64,000 nt of DNA from assembly GCA_020636075.1 (NCBI GenBank), contig JACJYO010000007.1:124001-188000 (forward strand), given 5' to 3'. Position 1 is the stretch's first letter. The number at the start of each line of letters is the position of its first letter. The notes under the pieces are model-generated. The model worked only from the letters and a program-made list of their open reading frames with translations. It searched no databases and was not told where the DNA came from. Source of the DNA: Lewinellaceae bacterium. Its GTDB lineage: Bacteria; Bacteroidota; Bacteroidia; Chitinophagales; Saprospiraceae. This document shows positions 53,519 through 62,588 of the stretch, piece by piece. The position numbers and the translations under genes are program-made.

Positions 53519-54307
53519 ATGTATCCGATTTACCAGATCGACGCCTTCACCAACGCCCTGTTTAGCGGCAATCCGGCAGCAGTAGTGCCGCTCGATTCCT
53601 GGCTTCCGGATGCCCTGATGCAGCAAATTGCCCGGGAGAACAACCTTTCAGAAACTGCTTTTTTTGTGCCATTGGATGGGCCGGACACGTTTCACATCCG
53701 ATGGTTTACCCCGGCTGCCGAGGTGCAGCTTTGCGGGCATGCCACTTTGGCAACAGCCTATGCCATTTTCCATGTGCTTAAAAATTCCTCCACCCGGCTT
53801 TCTTTTCAAAGCCGGAGCGGCTGGTTGCATGTGCATCGCGAGGGCGACTGGCTGACACTTGATTTTCCGGTCGATCACCTGCGGAAGGCCGCCTTGACTG
53901 CCGAAGCCGCAGGGGCATTCCAGCCGGCGCCACTGGAGGTTTGGCTGGGCCGGGAAGATTATCTGCTGGTGTACGCCACGGAGCAGGATGTACTTGATTT
54001 GAAACCCGACTTTGCTGCCTTGGCACGGGTGCCTGCCCGGGGTTTTATTGCAACAGCTCCCGGCTCGGAATCGGACTTCGTTTCGCGTTGTTTCTTTCCG
54101 GCTTTTGGGATCGATGAGGATCCTGTGACTGGCTCTGCCCATACCACCTTGGCGCCTTATTAGGCTTCAAGGCTGAACAAAAATGAACTGGTAGCCATCC
54201 AGCGTTCCGACCGGGGCGGGTTCTTGAAATGCGCATTGCACGACGATAGGGTGCTGATCAGCGGACAGGCCAGGCTGTACCTTCAGGGGCAGTTTTTTGT
54301 CGATTAA
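53519..54307 (+). pseudogene. PhzF-family epimerase/isomerase with an in-frame amber codon
   Basis: The reading frame of 262 codons matches a full-length PhzF-like enzyme: YQIDAFTNALFSGNPAAVVP, LSETAFFVPLDG, WFTPAAEVQLCGHATLATAY, and the active-site block DEDPVTGSAHTTLAPY. The codon after this Tyr is TAG (54161-54163). The same frame then continues with well-conserved sequence, ASRLNKNELVAIQRSDRGGF and LISGQARLYLQGQFFVD, ending at 54307. Family members usually have Trp here, so TGG to TAG is the simplest change. Either it is a fresh null mutation, a sequence error, or the stop is read through. Without the last 47 residues the second lobe would be incomplete. Confidence 0.8.
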
Positions 54308-54343
54308 GGCGCACATTTGCCGCCAGGCTGGTAACTTCCCGAC

Positions 54344-55429
54344 GTGCAAACAGAAACTTCCACTCCGCCAATACCCGATGTGCTCCCCTGGGCTGATCGC
54401 CTGCGCAATGCGGCCACTTTGCTGGTGATCATTATCCACGTGTCGGCGCAGGTCGCTCAAAATTTTCCAGGGCCAGGCGCCGGACACTGGTGGGCGGGTG
54501 CCGCCTGGGATGCCTTGGGCCGACCCTCGGTCAACCTGTTTGTGATGCTCAGCGGCTTTTTGCTGTTTGGGAAAAACTACCCGACCGATATTTTTTTGAA
54601 AAAACGTTTCGTGCGGGTATTGATTCCTGCACTCTTCTGGATGGCGGTTTACCTGGTGTACAATTTTTTCGCACATGGCGATCCGGCAACGCTGGGTCAG
54701 GCGCTGGCGCATGTGTTGGAAGGACCGGTGCATTATCACCTGTGGTTTATTTACCTCATTTTGGGGCTTTATCTCATGTATCCGGTACTGCGGCCCTGGG
54801 TGCAGCAAGCCCCGGAGCGCGACTTCCGCTACTTTTTTGTGCTGTGCATTTTGGGGACCTGGGTGTACAAAACACTGCTGTACTGCTTTGATCTTCGTTT
54901 TGGCCTGAGCATTGAATTGTTCACCAACCACCTGGGGCATTTTGTGCTGGGGTACTATTTGGGAAATAAAGCCGCGGCCGGCGAAGCCGTAACCCGCCCC
55001 GGCATTGAACCCTGGGGATACACGCGCAGCAGGCTGGTCATTGGGGGCTGGGTGCTGATTGCGTTAACAACGGCTGTGAGCCTGCTGGCAACATATGGAC
55101 TAAGCGTACGCCACGGCATCTTCCAGCCTTTCTTTTTTGACTATCTCACGCCTACTTCCACCATGGGCGCTGCAGGCTGGATGCTTCTCGCCCGCCATGG
55201 CTGGAACACGCGGCCGATCCGGCAGGTGGAAAGCCGGTTTGCTGCGACGAGTTTCGGTATCTACCTGATCCATGTGCTGCTTATGGATGGGCTAACGGTA
55301 CTCGGCTTTGGACACAGTTTTATCCATCCGGTACTTGGCATACCGGTCGTAGCCGCTGCGGTTGCATTGTTGAGTTTCGCCGCTGTTTCATTGATCCGGA
55401 CTTTACCCTTCGGGAAAAATATTACCTGA
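54344..55429 (+). CDS. membrane acyltransferase (acyltransferase 3 family)
   Basis: A 361-aa integral membrane protein with about ten hydrophobic segments. The acyltransferase-3 signature lies in the first helix (RLRNAATLLVIIIHVSAQVA, with the key His), followed by NLFVMLSGFLLFGK. HYHLWFIYLILGLYLMYPVL and FGIYLIHVLLMDGL are further family blocks. It probably adds acetyl or another acyl group to a surface glycan or lipid at the inner membrane. The start is GTG at 54344. Its stop overlaps the next ATG as TGATG, so the two are co-translated. Confidence 0.85.
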   Translation: MQTETSTPPIPDVLPWADRLRNAATLLVIIIHVSAQVAQNFPGPGAGHWWAGAAWDALGRPSVNLFVMLSGFLLFGKNYPTDIFLKKRFVRVLIPALFWMAVYLVYNFFAHGDPATLGQALAHVLEGPVHYHLWFIYLILGLYLMYPVLRPWVQQAPERDFRYFFVLCILGTWVYKTLLYCFDLRFGLSIELFTNHLGHFVLGYYLGNKAAAGEAVTRPGIEPWGYTRSRLVIGGWVLIALTTAVSLLATYGLSVRHGIFQPFFFDYLTPTSTMGAAGWMLLARHGWNTRPIRQVESRFAATSFGIYLIHVLLMDGLTVLGFGHSFIHPVLGIPVVAAAVALLSFAAVSLIRTLPFGKNIT

Positions 55430-56433
55430 TGCGCCAAATTACCCGCTGGTTTTACTTGCTTGCTACAAGCATTTCGTTATTCGTACATTTTGCACGCGCC
55501 TGGGTTTATTGGAAAACGCGGGCACGCCAGGACTTGAATTTGCCTTCCGATCAACTTTTCAGCAACCTGGCCATAAACCGCTGGCGCCACTATTTTTACG
55601 GAACGGCGTTTTTAAGTGCCGTTTTTTGCCAGTTTCGCGGGCGAAAAATAAATCGCACGGAAAGCCGCCGTTTTTCCAGGCTGGCAGCCCTGGCTTGTGC
55701 ATTCGACGATTTGGCCGACGGGCTTGGTCACCAATTGGATTTACCTAAACATCCGGAAGCGCTGGGGCATTTACTCAACGACAATGGCCTCGCCCTGCAT
55801 TTGTTGCAGTTGGTCAACGCCGAAATGCCATCGGGTGCAATGCCGGCATTCCGGGCCGATCTTAATCGGGTGTATCAACTGGAATTTTCAGGTTTGCAAC
55901 AGGGGCCCCAGTCTTCCGAACCAGAATTGGCTTTGTCCACAAAACAAAAAGGCGGGTTTTCTGTCCTGTTGTTCCGGCGCTTACTCGGCAATGCGCCGAA
56001 TGCTGTCGATGAAGCGCTGGCTTTTGAACTGGGCGGTTTCGTCCAGCTTTGCGACGATATTTTTGACAGCTGGTTCGACCGGAAAAATCAGGCGCCCACG
56101 CTGGCGGTGTTTTTTTTAGAAAAAAATGCGCCGGAGCAACTCGAAGCCATTTTTTCGGATCAATTAGCAGCGCTGGCCCGGGTAATCCGGCAAATGCACG
56201 GCACGCTATACCGCCGGGAAACGACTGTGTATGCCGTACATTTTTTAGCAAGCATTACGCGGGTTTGTCTGCGCCATTACCGCCAGTTGAAAAAAAAGCA
56301 CGGAACTTTGCCGCTCGACGACCGGAACGCCATGGTCGTAGATATGGCACGCTGGCAAAACCAGTGGCACACAATCAGGGCATTGTTTACCCCTGTTAAT
56401 CTGGAATATTTAGAAAATGAACACCATAATTGA
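55429..56433 (+). CDS. class I isoprenoid synthase-like protein
   Basis: A 334-aa, mostly helical protein with two aspartate-rich motifs placed as in class I (trans-prenyltransferase/terpene cyclase) enzymes: AFDDLADG near residue 91 and CDDIFDSWFD near residue 211. It has a hydrophobic N-terminal helix (WFYLLATSISLFVHFARAWV) that may anchor it to the membrane. Overall similarity to known farnesyl or squalene/phytoene synthases is not obvious, so the substrate is unknown. The end overlaps the isomerase gene by 17 bp. Neighbours suggest a role in making or modifying a lipid or glycolipid. Confidence 0.7.
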   Translation: MRQITRWFYLLATSISLFVHFARAWVYWKTRARQDLNLPSDQLFSNLAINRWRHYFYGTAFLSAVFCQFRGRKINRTESRRFSRLAALACAFDDLADGLGHQLDLPKHPEALGHLLNDNGLALHLLQLVNAEMPSGAMPAFRADLNRVYQLEFSGLQQGPQSSEPELALSTKQKGGFSVLLFRRLLGNAPNAVDEALAFELGGFVQLCDDIFDSWFDRKNQAPTLAVFFLEKNAPEQLEAIFSDQLAALARVIRQMHGTLYRRETTVYAVHFLASITRVCLRHYRQLKKKHGTLPLDDRNAMVVDMARWQNQWHTIRALFTPVNLEYLENEHHN

Positions 56434-56995
56434 AAAATCGATCCGCGAAAGTATTGCCGTAAAACAGGCGCTTTTAACCGACCGTCATTTGTTGGAACAG
56501 ATCGAACAAGCCGCTCAACTGCTGACGCAAACCTTTCGGGCGGGCGGAAAAGTACTTTTTTGCGGCAACGGTGGCAGTGCGGCGGATGCCCAACATATCG
56601 CAGCTGAATTGTCGGGCCGGTTTTACTCCGACCGGGCGCCGTTGTTTGCCGAAGCTTTGCATGTGAATTCTTCCTACCTGACTGCTGTGGCCAACGACTA
56701 CGGCTACGAGCAGGTGTTTGCCCGGATGGTGGAGGCTGCGGGCCGCCCAGGTGACGTGCTTGTAGCGATAAGCACCTCCGGTAATTCTGCCAGTATCCTC
56801 CGGGCGGTTGAAAAAGCCACGGCTGTCGGCATGGCGGTTGTTGGTATGACCGGAACTACCGGAGGCAAAATGGCCGGACTTTGCCAGGTATTGTTGAACG
56901 TACCTTCCGCGGATACACCGCGCATCCAGGAAGCGCATATTTTGATTGGGCATATGTTGTGTCAAATCGTTGAGCAGGAGTTGTTTGGGGAATGA
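56417..56995 (+). CDS. gmhA: phosphoheptose isomerase-like SIS-domain protein
   Basis: A 192-aa SIS-domain protein matching sedoheptulose-7-phosphate isomerase: VLFCGNGGSAADAQHIAAEL, SGRFYSDRAPLFAEALHVNS, VLVAISTSGNSASILRAVEK, ending with DTPRIQEAHILIGHMLCQIV. The residues that bind sugar phosphate (SAADAQH, STSGNS) and the catalytic Glu/His region (RIQEAHILIGH) are present. It makes D-glycero-D-manno-heptose 7-phosphate for LPS-type or S-layer glycans. It overlaps the isoprenoid synthase-like gene, so it is in the same operon. Confidence 0.88.
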   Translation: MNTIIEKSIRESIAVKQALLTDRHLLEQIEQAAQLLTQTFRAGGKVLFCGNGGSAADAQHIAAELSGRFYSDRAPLFAEALHVNSSYLTAVANDYGYEQVFARMVEAAGRPGDVLVAISTSGNSASILRAVEKATAVGMAVVGMTGTTGGKMAGLCQVLLNVPSADTPRIQEAHILIGHMLCQIVEQELFGE

Positions 56996-57010
56996 GTTTT
57001 TTTCGCGGAA

Positions 57011-57045
57011 TACTCGTCCTACGACTCCAAGTCGTAGGACGAGTA
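57011..57045 (+). terminator. strong intergenic hairpin after gmhA
   Basis: TACTCGTCCTACGACT (57011-57026) and its complement (57030-57045) form a perfect 16-bp stem with a 3-nt loop, 15 nt after the gmhA stop. No T-tract follows, so it is a hairpin with possible mRNA-end function, not a standard rho-independent terminator. Confidence 0.5.
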
Positions 57046-57090
57046 AAGCAACCCCACCTCCGAGTTGAAAATTTTATCTAAAATGCTGCA

Positions 57091-57963
57091 ATGCCTGGAC
57101 TTTCAACAATTACCGTTGCGCTGCTTTGTGTGCTGATTACCATCGACATAGCTGCCCAAGGGCCCCTCGACGGTTACCTGAAGGGCAAAGGTGTGCTTGA
57201 CCTGGCGCCTTCCATATCATTCAATTCGGCCAAAAGTATTGCCGGCGCCGGCGGGCAGACGTTCGATGTGGGCTACAAGGGTAGCCTGCTCGGTTTGTTT
57301 GCCGAATACGGCCTGAGCGAACGCATCGATGTGGTGGGCACGGCAGCCTATGTGTTTACGTCGAGCCAAAGTGGTTTGCAGGATGGCGGCCTTTTCCTGA
57401 AATACCGGCCGGTGTACACCCAGCTGGCCGGCGCCGGACGTTTGGGGCTATTGGTGGCCAGCGGTTTGGGTTTTCCATTGGCTGACTACGAGCCCACCAG
57501 TTCGGGCGCGCTGGGCCAACGCGCCGTTATTTTGCCGGCACGCCTGATCCTGCAATGGGAAATGCCAATTGGCTTGTTTTTCAACCTTACCGGGGGCTAC
57601 AATTGGCGCTTCGACCGGCTTCGGGAGCAAGATGTGGCGGCCGTCCGGAAGGAACGCCCGGATTACCAGCCAACCCAACCCGCTGATTTCTCGACTGTAT
57701 TATTTAAGCTCGGCTTTCCAAGCGCCCGCTTTTACCTCGATACCTGGCTGGAGTGGCAACATACCCATGGCGGGAATGATTATGTACCGGGAATTCCCGA
57801 TTTGCCGCAGGCTTTCGGTGTTTCGTTCACGCAAATCGGCGGCACGGTGTATTACTCCGAAACAGGAAAGAGTGGTTTTTACCTGAGCAGTGGTTACATC
57901 CTGGGTGGGCGCAATGTCAGCCGCATTTTGCGGCTCACCGCGGGCATGGTTTTTAAATTTTAG
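57091..57963 (+). CDS. outer-membrane beta-barrel protein of unknown function
   Basis: A 290-aa protein with a signal peptide (LSTITVALLCVLITIDIAAQ, cleavage near AAQ-G) and a body of alternating amphipathic strands (GSLLGLFAEYGLSERIDVVG, GGLFLKYRP, RLILQWEMPIGLFFNLTGGY, FYLSSGYILGG). It ends in Phe (GMVFKF), as expected for BAM-dependent barrels. About 12 strands can be counted roughly. No enzyme motif is visible. It may be transcribed with or separately from gmhA; a 95-bp gap with a hairpin lies between. Confidence 0.75.
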   Translation: MPGLSTITVALLCVLITIDIAAQGPLDGYLKGKGVLDLAPSISFNSAKSIAGAGGQTFDVGYKGSLLGLFAEYGLSERIDVVGTAAYVFTSSQSGLQDGGLFLKYRPVYTQLAGAGRLGLLVASGLGFPLADYEPTSSGALGQRAVILPARLILQWEMPIGLFFNLTGGYNWRFDRLREQDVAAVRKERPDYQPTQPADFSTVLFKLGFPSARFYLDTWLEWQHTHGGNDYVPGIPDLPQAFGVSFTQIGGTVYYSETGKSGFYLSSGYILGGRNVSRILRLTAGMVFKF

Positions 57964-58124
57964 ATCGCCGCCTGACAATCTTGTTCCGTTGCCGACATTT
58001 TGACAGTCAAAGTGTTATTTATTTGTCAAAGTGGCGCATAGGCATGCAACAATGGGAGATGGCGCACTGTTTGAGCAGTATAGAATTGCCTGAAACCTTT
58101 CTTTTAAAGAAAAATGTTTTTGTC

Positions 58125-58586
58125 ATGTTCCCAGCTCAAAATAACCGCCAGTTGCCGGCTGAACAGCCGCTGTTTTTTGATGATTTCATTACCCGGAATA
58201 ATTGGAAAGCAGGCCAGGAAAATTTTCAGATGCAGTTGAATCTGATGCCGGCCACCAATGTGTACGAAACCGAACAAGCCTTTTATATCGAACTGGTTGT
58301 GCCGGGATTGTCGCACGAAGATTTGCTGTTTTTCACTACGGAAAACGGCATTGAAATCCGTTATCAACCGGATGCACACCACTTTGAACCCTATGGCAGT
58401 CGCCGTTATCTGCACCGCGAGTACCGCCCGGCGGCCTTTCAGCGTGCTTTTCAGGTGAATACCGATGCGCTTGATTTTGAAAATATTCACATCGATTCGG
58501 CTATGGGTGTTGTGCGCATTGAGATACCTAAACAGGAAAACTACTGGGGCACCCTGCCGTTGCGGGTTCCGTTTTCACTGAATTGA
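58125..58586 (+). CDS. small heat-shock protein (Hsp20/alpha-crystallin family)
   Basis: A 153-aa alpha-crystallin-type chaperone. The start ATG at 58125 (MFPAQNNRQLPAEQ) is preferred to in-frame starts further upstream, because the sequence before it does not look like protein. The core reads ATNVYETEQAFYIELVVPGL, SHEDLLFFTTENGIEIRY, RRYLHREYRPAAFQRAFQVN, and FENIHIDSAMGVVRIEIPKQ, the last with the usual G-V-x-x-x-x-I/V-P-K end. It is expected to hold unfolded proteins in the cytoplasm. A shared terminator follows at 58621. Confidence 0.85.
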   Translation: MFPAQNNRQLPAEQPLFFDDFITRNNWKAGQENFQMQLNLMPATNVYETEQAFYIELVVPGLSHEDLLFFTTENGIEIRYQPDAHHFEPYGSRRYLHREYRPAAFQRAFQVNTDALDFENIHIDSAMGVVRIEIPKQENYWGTLPLRVPFSLN

Positions 58587-58620
58587 TTGCAATTTGTTTA
58601 AACTAAATAGCTATAAAAAA

Positions 58621-58649
58621 GCGGCACCGGAACATCCGGCGCCGCTTTT
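58621..58649. terminator. bidirectional rho-independent terminator
   Basis: GCGGCACCGG (58621-58630) and CCGGCGCCGC (58636-58645) form a stem with one mismatch and a 5-nt loop. AAAAAA precedes it and TTTTC follows, so it can stop transcription from both the Hsp20 gene and the convergent protease gene. Confidence 0.85.
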
Positions 58650-58677
58650 CTTATAATCATCAGTTCAAGTATGCAGG

Positions 58678-61600
58678 TTAGCGTTTTACCACTTTAATCA
58701 CGCTATTCCCAAGACTGCTTTCCACCTGAACCACGTACATGCCTGACGGCAAGTTTTTGACATTGATGGGCATCATCTGGCCGGCAAGCACGTTGTTGGC
58801 TTGCTGTTGCAGGACAGTACGTCCGTCGGCACTGATCAGGCGGATTTGGACCTGGCCTTCTGCGCTTTGTCCGAAGCCGAGATTCAACCAGTCTGTGGTT
58901 GGGTTTGGCCGTACGGTAAGGCCAAGCGGATTGGTCGCAGGTTCATCCGTGCCGATCGTAGCGTCGGTATCCACAATCACACCTCGGTTTGGTGCATTTG
59001 CGCAAGCGATATCACCGGCATCGGAGGTCACACAGGCCTCCGAGTCATAGGTAAACAGATCGATCAGATCGACCTGATCGATGACCCAACCGCCGTTGGG
59101 CACATTGGTGTTGTCATCCGTACCGAAACGGAACTGGAAGAGGATGTTGTCGCCTTTGAAATCACTCAAATCGAAGTAAGAGCGCACCCAGCCATTGGAA
59201 TTGCCGGAAAAACCACTCAGGTAAGGAATAGCGAAGGTGCCGTATTGTACAGAATTATACCCTGAGCCGAATACTTTATCCGGTTCGAGGCGGAACCAGC
59301 TGTTATTTCCGGAGCGTTGAATTTCCAGGAAGCCAGCATCGGCATTTGCCTCGGTATTGTAGTTGTGCCAGAAGCGCATGACCGGTGTAGTGCCCGTTAC
59401 CGGCAATGCCGGGTTGTAGTGAAGTAGTACCTGGTCGGTTTCGGTGATTGGTGCATCGGCGCGCCAGGCCATGTTGCCTACTTTTACGGAGTCGCTTTGC
59501 AGGTAAAAGACATTGGTACCTTCATCGTTGTTCACCAGCGAAATCCAGTTGGTGCCGTCATCGACGTCCATATCGTCGCGGAAGTTGAGCAGGGAACGCA
59601 TAGCGGGGTCCGACTTGGCAGTGTAGTGCAATTCAATAACCTGGCCGGTAGGCATATCGCCCAGGTTCCAGGTTACAACTCCGCCATTATCCGTGCCACC
59701 GTTATCCGCCGAAATAAAAGATAAACCGGCTGGCAGGGGATCGGTTACCACCACATTGGTTGCCGTTTCATCTTTGTGGTTGGTGATAGTGATGGTAAAC
59801 ATGGTTTCATCACCTGCCTGGATAAATGGTGTAGACGTAGTTTTTGAAATTTTTATCTCCTTAATACAAGTCGGGATCGGGTCAAAGTTTTCCGTACCGT
59901 CGATAGCGTCGTTGAAGGAGCCCTGGTCGGCATGGATGCCCAGGCCGCGGCGCGCAAACACACTCACGATCAGGCAGGTATCCACGGCGTCGTAGTTCAG
60001 CACGTCGGCTGCGATAATGGCGTCGCGGCCATCAACAAAGCCCGGGCGGCAGGGCTGAAGTTTCATGCCGTCCATGACAAGTTGAATGGCCCGGAAGTTG
60101 CCGCTGCTGGTATTGTTCAGGTCCGGATCATAGCCATACTTTTCGACCATAGCCCAGTAGAGGTCCCAGGTCACCTGCGCCCAAATTTCACCGCGGTTGT
60201 GCTGTTGCGAATCCTGTGCTGCAGCATATGTCTGTGGGTTGATACTCATGTCGGTAGAGTAGGGGAAACGCCGGATGCCCTGGCCATCGTTGGGCTGGCG
60301 CTGCACGTAGGTGCCCACGCCGCGGCGCATTTCGGCGAAATCGCCGGGTTTGACCGTCATGATCAGCGAAAAGAAATCGCTCCAACCTTCACCCATTTGT
60401 TCGCCATTGCTCAGGCAGGAGCTAGCGTTGGGGCCCCCGGTCAGGCGGTTTGAAATGCCGTGGCCATATTCATGAGAGATAATACCGTTATCAAAATCAC
60501 CATCCAGTTGGTCTGGCCCACCGCCGTTGGAAGGCTGCCCTATCGAAATATTGAGTCCGTTTCCGGCGAATTGCCGGAGTTTGTCGCAGTTGGGTTTGGT
60601 CATGCTGACCACAGGGATCGTCACCTGAGCACCTTGTACACCCGGGCCCATATTCACGGTGGCGTCTTCGTAATTGCAGATAATGCAACCCACGGCGCCG
60701 GCTTGTTGAGCATAGAGTGCTTTCCGGCCAAATTCGCAGTTGCCGCGGTCGACGATTGCAATTTTACCTTGCAAATCGTTTACCGGCGGGGTACAATTTT
60801 TGGTTGCATCGTTGGAGCCGGTGCCGTCGTTGGTAACAACCCCTGCACCGGTTACCGGCGTTTGGGAAATGGCGCCGCCCCAGTTGTTGGCCTGTACGGC
60901 GTAGTACGTACCGGCAATCTGGCTGGGCCCATTTACCTTAACAATATCGCCGCTCGACCCGCCCCAAACATACATTTGCATGCGTCCGGGCGAGCCATCA
61001 GACGGGGTGGAAAAGTTCGCATTGTCGGTTCCGCTGCCATCAATGGCTTGCGCCAGCACGGCATCGTTGCCATCGCCTCCATTGCCGTAGTTATTGGTTT
61101 GAAAATTCCCCGCTTCCTCGTCAAAGCCAAACCGGTAGGTGATGTCGTGCATCTTGTTGTTCATGTAGAACAGGTTGGTAATGGCAGCCAGGAGGTTATC
61201 TACTGGTTCAACATTGGGGTCGAAGGGGAAGTCAAAGAGCAAATCCGGGCCACCGTTAGCCGATTCGCTGGCTAAAGGCGAGTTATCGTTTGCGCTGTCA
61301 TCGAAGGCCCACACGTTGTTCCCACGTGTATAGGTAAAGTCGGCGCCATCCATACCGTTCACATCGAGCCATCCATAAGGAGAGGCAATGGGGTCGGCAG
61401 GATTAACCTCCAGGGTGCGGGCCCCGTGTGCCGGACTTTCCAGCGGCAGTGCGAATACATTATAGGTTTCGTCGACACTGCCCTCTGGTTGATGGAGTTT
61501 GGCCGATGATTTGGGACTTGGTGTTGCGGGCGCAGCAGCGGTTTCTGTACACGTTTCGCCGGCCAGGTGCGGGTGCCCCAACTGGCAGTATACGGTGTGG

Positions 61601-62232
61601 TTGTACTGGCTGAGCAATTGGCCGGTTTGCGCGTCCACGTTGATCGTCCAGAGGTCGGCGTTGTTCACCGGATCGATGTAGAGGCTCCAGGCCAAACGGG
61701 GTTGGCCTTTATCGTTGAGGTCGTAACAAATCTTAACAGGGATTTCCGAATTGGAAACGCTTCCTTTTTCAAAAATCCAGTGGCGTTCGTCAACCTTGCG
61801 TTTCAATGCCGGCATTTGGTCGGCGGAGAAACCCAGTTGGTGCAGGGCAATTTCCAGGGCCCGGGCAGCACCCAAAGAAGGCAGAGTCGTGTTGACTTGC
61901 TGCGCCAGGTTTGGAACAAAACGATGGCCAAGGTGCAACACAGAGCCATCGGGCTTTACGTGCAGGCCAAACAAGGCATTGAATACCGGAATACCGGCGT
62001 GTTGTTGTTGTACCCAAACGTGCGTGACGCCATTGTGTTTGGACCGATAAGCATCAGTGATACGCACATCAGACACATCCTGGCGGCTCAAATTAAAAGC
62101 AGTCGGATTACTTTGTAAAAAACGGAGAGCCGTTTCTTGTTGAGCGGTTGTATTTTGAGATTGCAGGGATACTGCAAGGCAAACTAAGGCGCCTGCAAGT
62201 AGCCAGAGGCGTGGTACAAATGTTCTGAGCAT
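58678..62232 (-). CDS. secreted M36 (fungalysin) metalloprotease with PA, DUF11 and T9SS sorting domains
   Basis: A 1184-aa secreted protease. The signal peptide is LWLLAGALVCLAVSLQS. An FTP-like propeptide covers about 30-210 (GVTHVWVQQQHAGIPVFNAL). The zinc site is HEYGH at 587-591 with Glu615 in GEGWSDFF as third ligand. A PA domain is inserted before it at about 455-565 (KIAIVDRGNCEFGRKALYAQ). Then come a DUF11-type repeat (VVVTDPLPAGLSFISADNGG), a beta-sandwich with WRADAPITETDQVLLHYNPA, and a T9SS sorting domain in the last ~75 residues (VRPNPTTDWLNLGF ... PSGMYVVQV). It is exported by the type IX system and probably attached to, or released from, the cell surface. Confidence 0.93.
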   Translation of the reverse strand: MLRTFVPRLWLLAGALVCLAVSLQSQNTTAQQETALRFLQSNPTAFNLSRQDVSDVRITDAYRSKHNGVTHVWVQQQHAGIPVFNALFGLHVKPDGSVLHLGHRFVPNLAQQVNTTLPSLGAARALEIALHQLGFSADQMPALKRKVDERHWIFEKGSVSNSEIPVKICYDLNDKGQPRLAWSLYIDPVNNADLWTINVDAQTGQLLSQYNHTVYCQLGHPHLAGETCTETAAAPATPSPKSSAKLHQPEGSVDETYNVFALPLESPAHGARTLEVNPADPIASPYGWLDVNGMDGADFTYTRGNNVWAFDDSANDNSPLASESANGGPDLLFDFPFDPNVEPVDNLLAAITNLFYMNNKMHDITYRFGFDEEAGNFQTNNYGNGGDGNDAVLAQAIDGSGTDNANFSTPSDGSPGRMQMYVWGGSSGDIVKVNGPSQIAGTYYAVQANNWGGAISQTPVTGAGVVTNDGTGSNDATKNCTPPVNDLQGKIAIVDRGNCEFGRKALYAQQAGAVGCIICNYEDATVNMGPGVQGAQVTIPVVSMTKPNCDKLRQFAGNGLNISIGQPSNGGGPDQLDGDFDNGIISHEYGHGISNRLTGGPNASSCLSNGEQMGEGWSDFFSLIMTVKPGDFAEMRRGVGTYVQRQPNDGQGIRRFPYSTDMSINPQTYAAAQDSQQHNRGEIWAQVTWDLYWAMVEKYGYDPDLNNTSSGNFRAIQLVMDGMKLQPCRPGFVDGRDAIIAADVLNYDAVDTCLIVSVFARRGLGIHADQGSFNDAIDGTENFDPIPTCIKEIKISKTTSTPFIQAGDETMFTITITNHKDETATNVVVTDPLPAGLSFISADNGGTDNGGVVTWNLGDMPTGQVIELHYTAKSDPAMRSLLNFRDDMDVDDGTNWISLVNNDEGTNVFYLQSDSVKVGNMAWRADAPITETDQVLLHYNPALPVTGTTPVMRFWHNYNTEANADAGFLEIQRSGNNSWFRLEPDKVFGSGYNSVQYGTFAIPYLSGFSGNSNGWVRSYFDLSDFKGDNILFQFRFGTDDNTNVPNGGWVIDQVDLIDLFTYDSEACVTSDAGDIACANAPNRGVIVDTDATIGTDEPATNPLGLTVRPNPTTDWLNLGFGQSAEGQVQIRLISADGRTVLQQQANNVLAGQMMPINVKNLPSGMYVVQVESSLGNSVIKVVKR

Positions 62233-62305
62233 TGGACTGACAGTAACGATTTGGTTAAAATAACTAAAGTGAAATATTGATATTCGGTCAATAGAGGGAG
62301 GAAGT

Positions 62306-62333
62306 CAAAGGTAGGACTCCAATTCACTTTCAA
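62306..62333 (-). promoter_or_regulatory. candidate promoter of the M36 protease gene
   Basis: On the minus strand TTG (62333-62331) and TACCTTTG (62313-62306) are 17 bp apart. Transcription would start near 62300, giving a ~68-nt leader. Confidence 0.5.
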
Positions 62334-62386
62334 GAAAACCTGTGCTAAAAATTATACTCTTTTGCCAATGCGCATCAATTTGCTTT

Positions 62387-62502
62387 AGGTTACTGGTTAT
62401 TGGTTAGAAGGTTACTGGTTAGAAGGTTACTGGTTTCTGGTTGTTTAACTTCCGAAATGGTGGACAACCAGAAACCTTCTAACCAGTAACTTTAAAACCT
62501 GT
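62387..62502. repeat. tandem/inverted repeat cluster between the protease and prs
   Basis: GGTTACTGGTTAGAAG words recur three times at 62388-62440, and their complement (AACCAGAAACCTTCTAACCA and CAGTAAC) follows at 62466-62490. The whole can fold into a long hairpin. It fills most of the 355-bp gap between the two divergent genes; the rest holds the two promoters. Confidence 0.65.
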
Positions 62503-62515
62503 AACCTAATTTTTT

Positions 62516-62523
62516 TACCTTTG
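62516..62523 (+). promoter_or_regulatory. candidate -7 box of the prs promoter
   Basis: TACCTTTG fits TAnnTTTG and would start transcription near 62530, ~60 nt before the chosen ATG. A -33 element is not obvious; the hairpin-forming repeat lies directly upstream. Confidence 0.45.
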
Positions 62524-62588
62524 CCAAAATTTTGCGACCCTTGCGCACACACCAACACGAACCACCTAACGCGCCCTATTCCGGCAAC

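Noticed and set aside
57000..57010. T-run before the gmhA hairpin as part of a terminator
   Set aside because: The T-run is upstream of the stem for plus-strand transcription. In the other direction it would follow the stem, but no minus-strand gene ends here.
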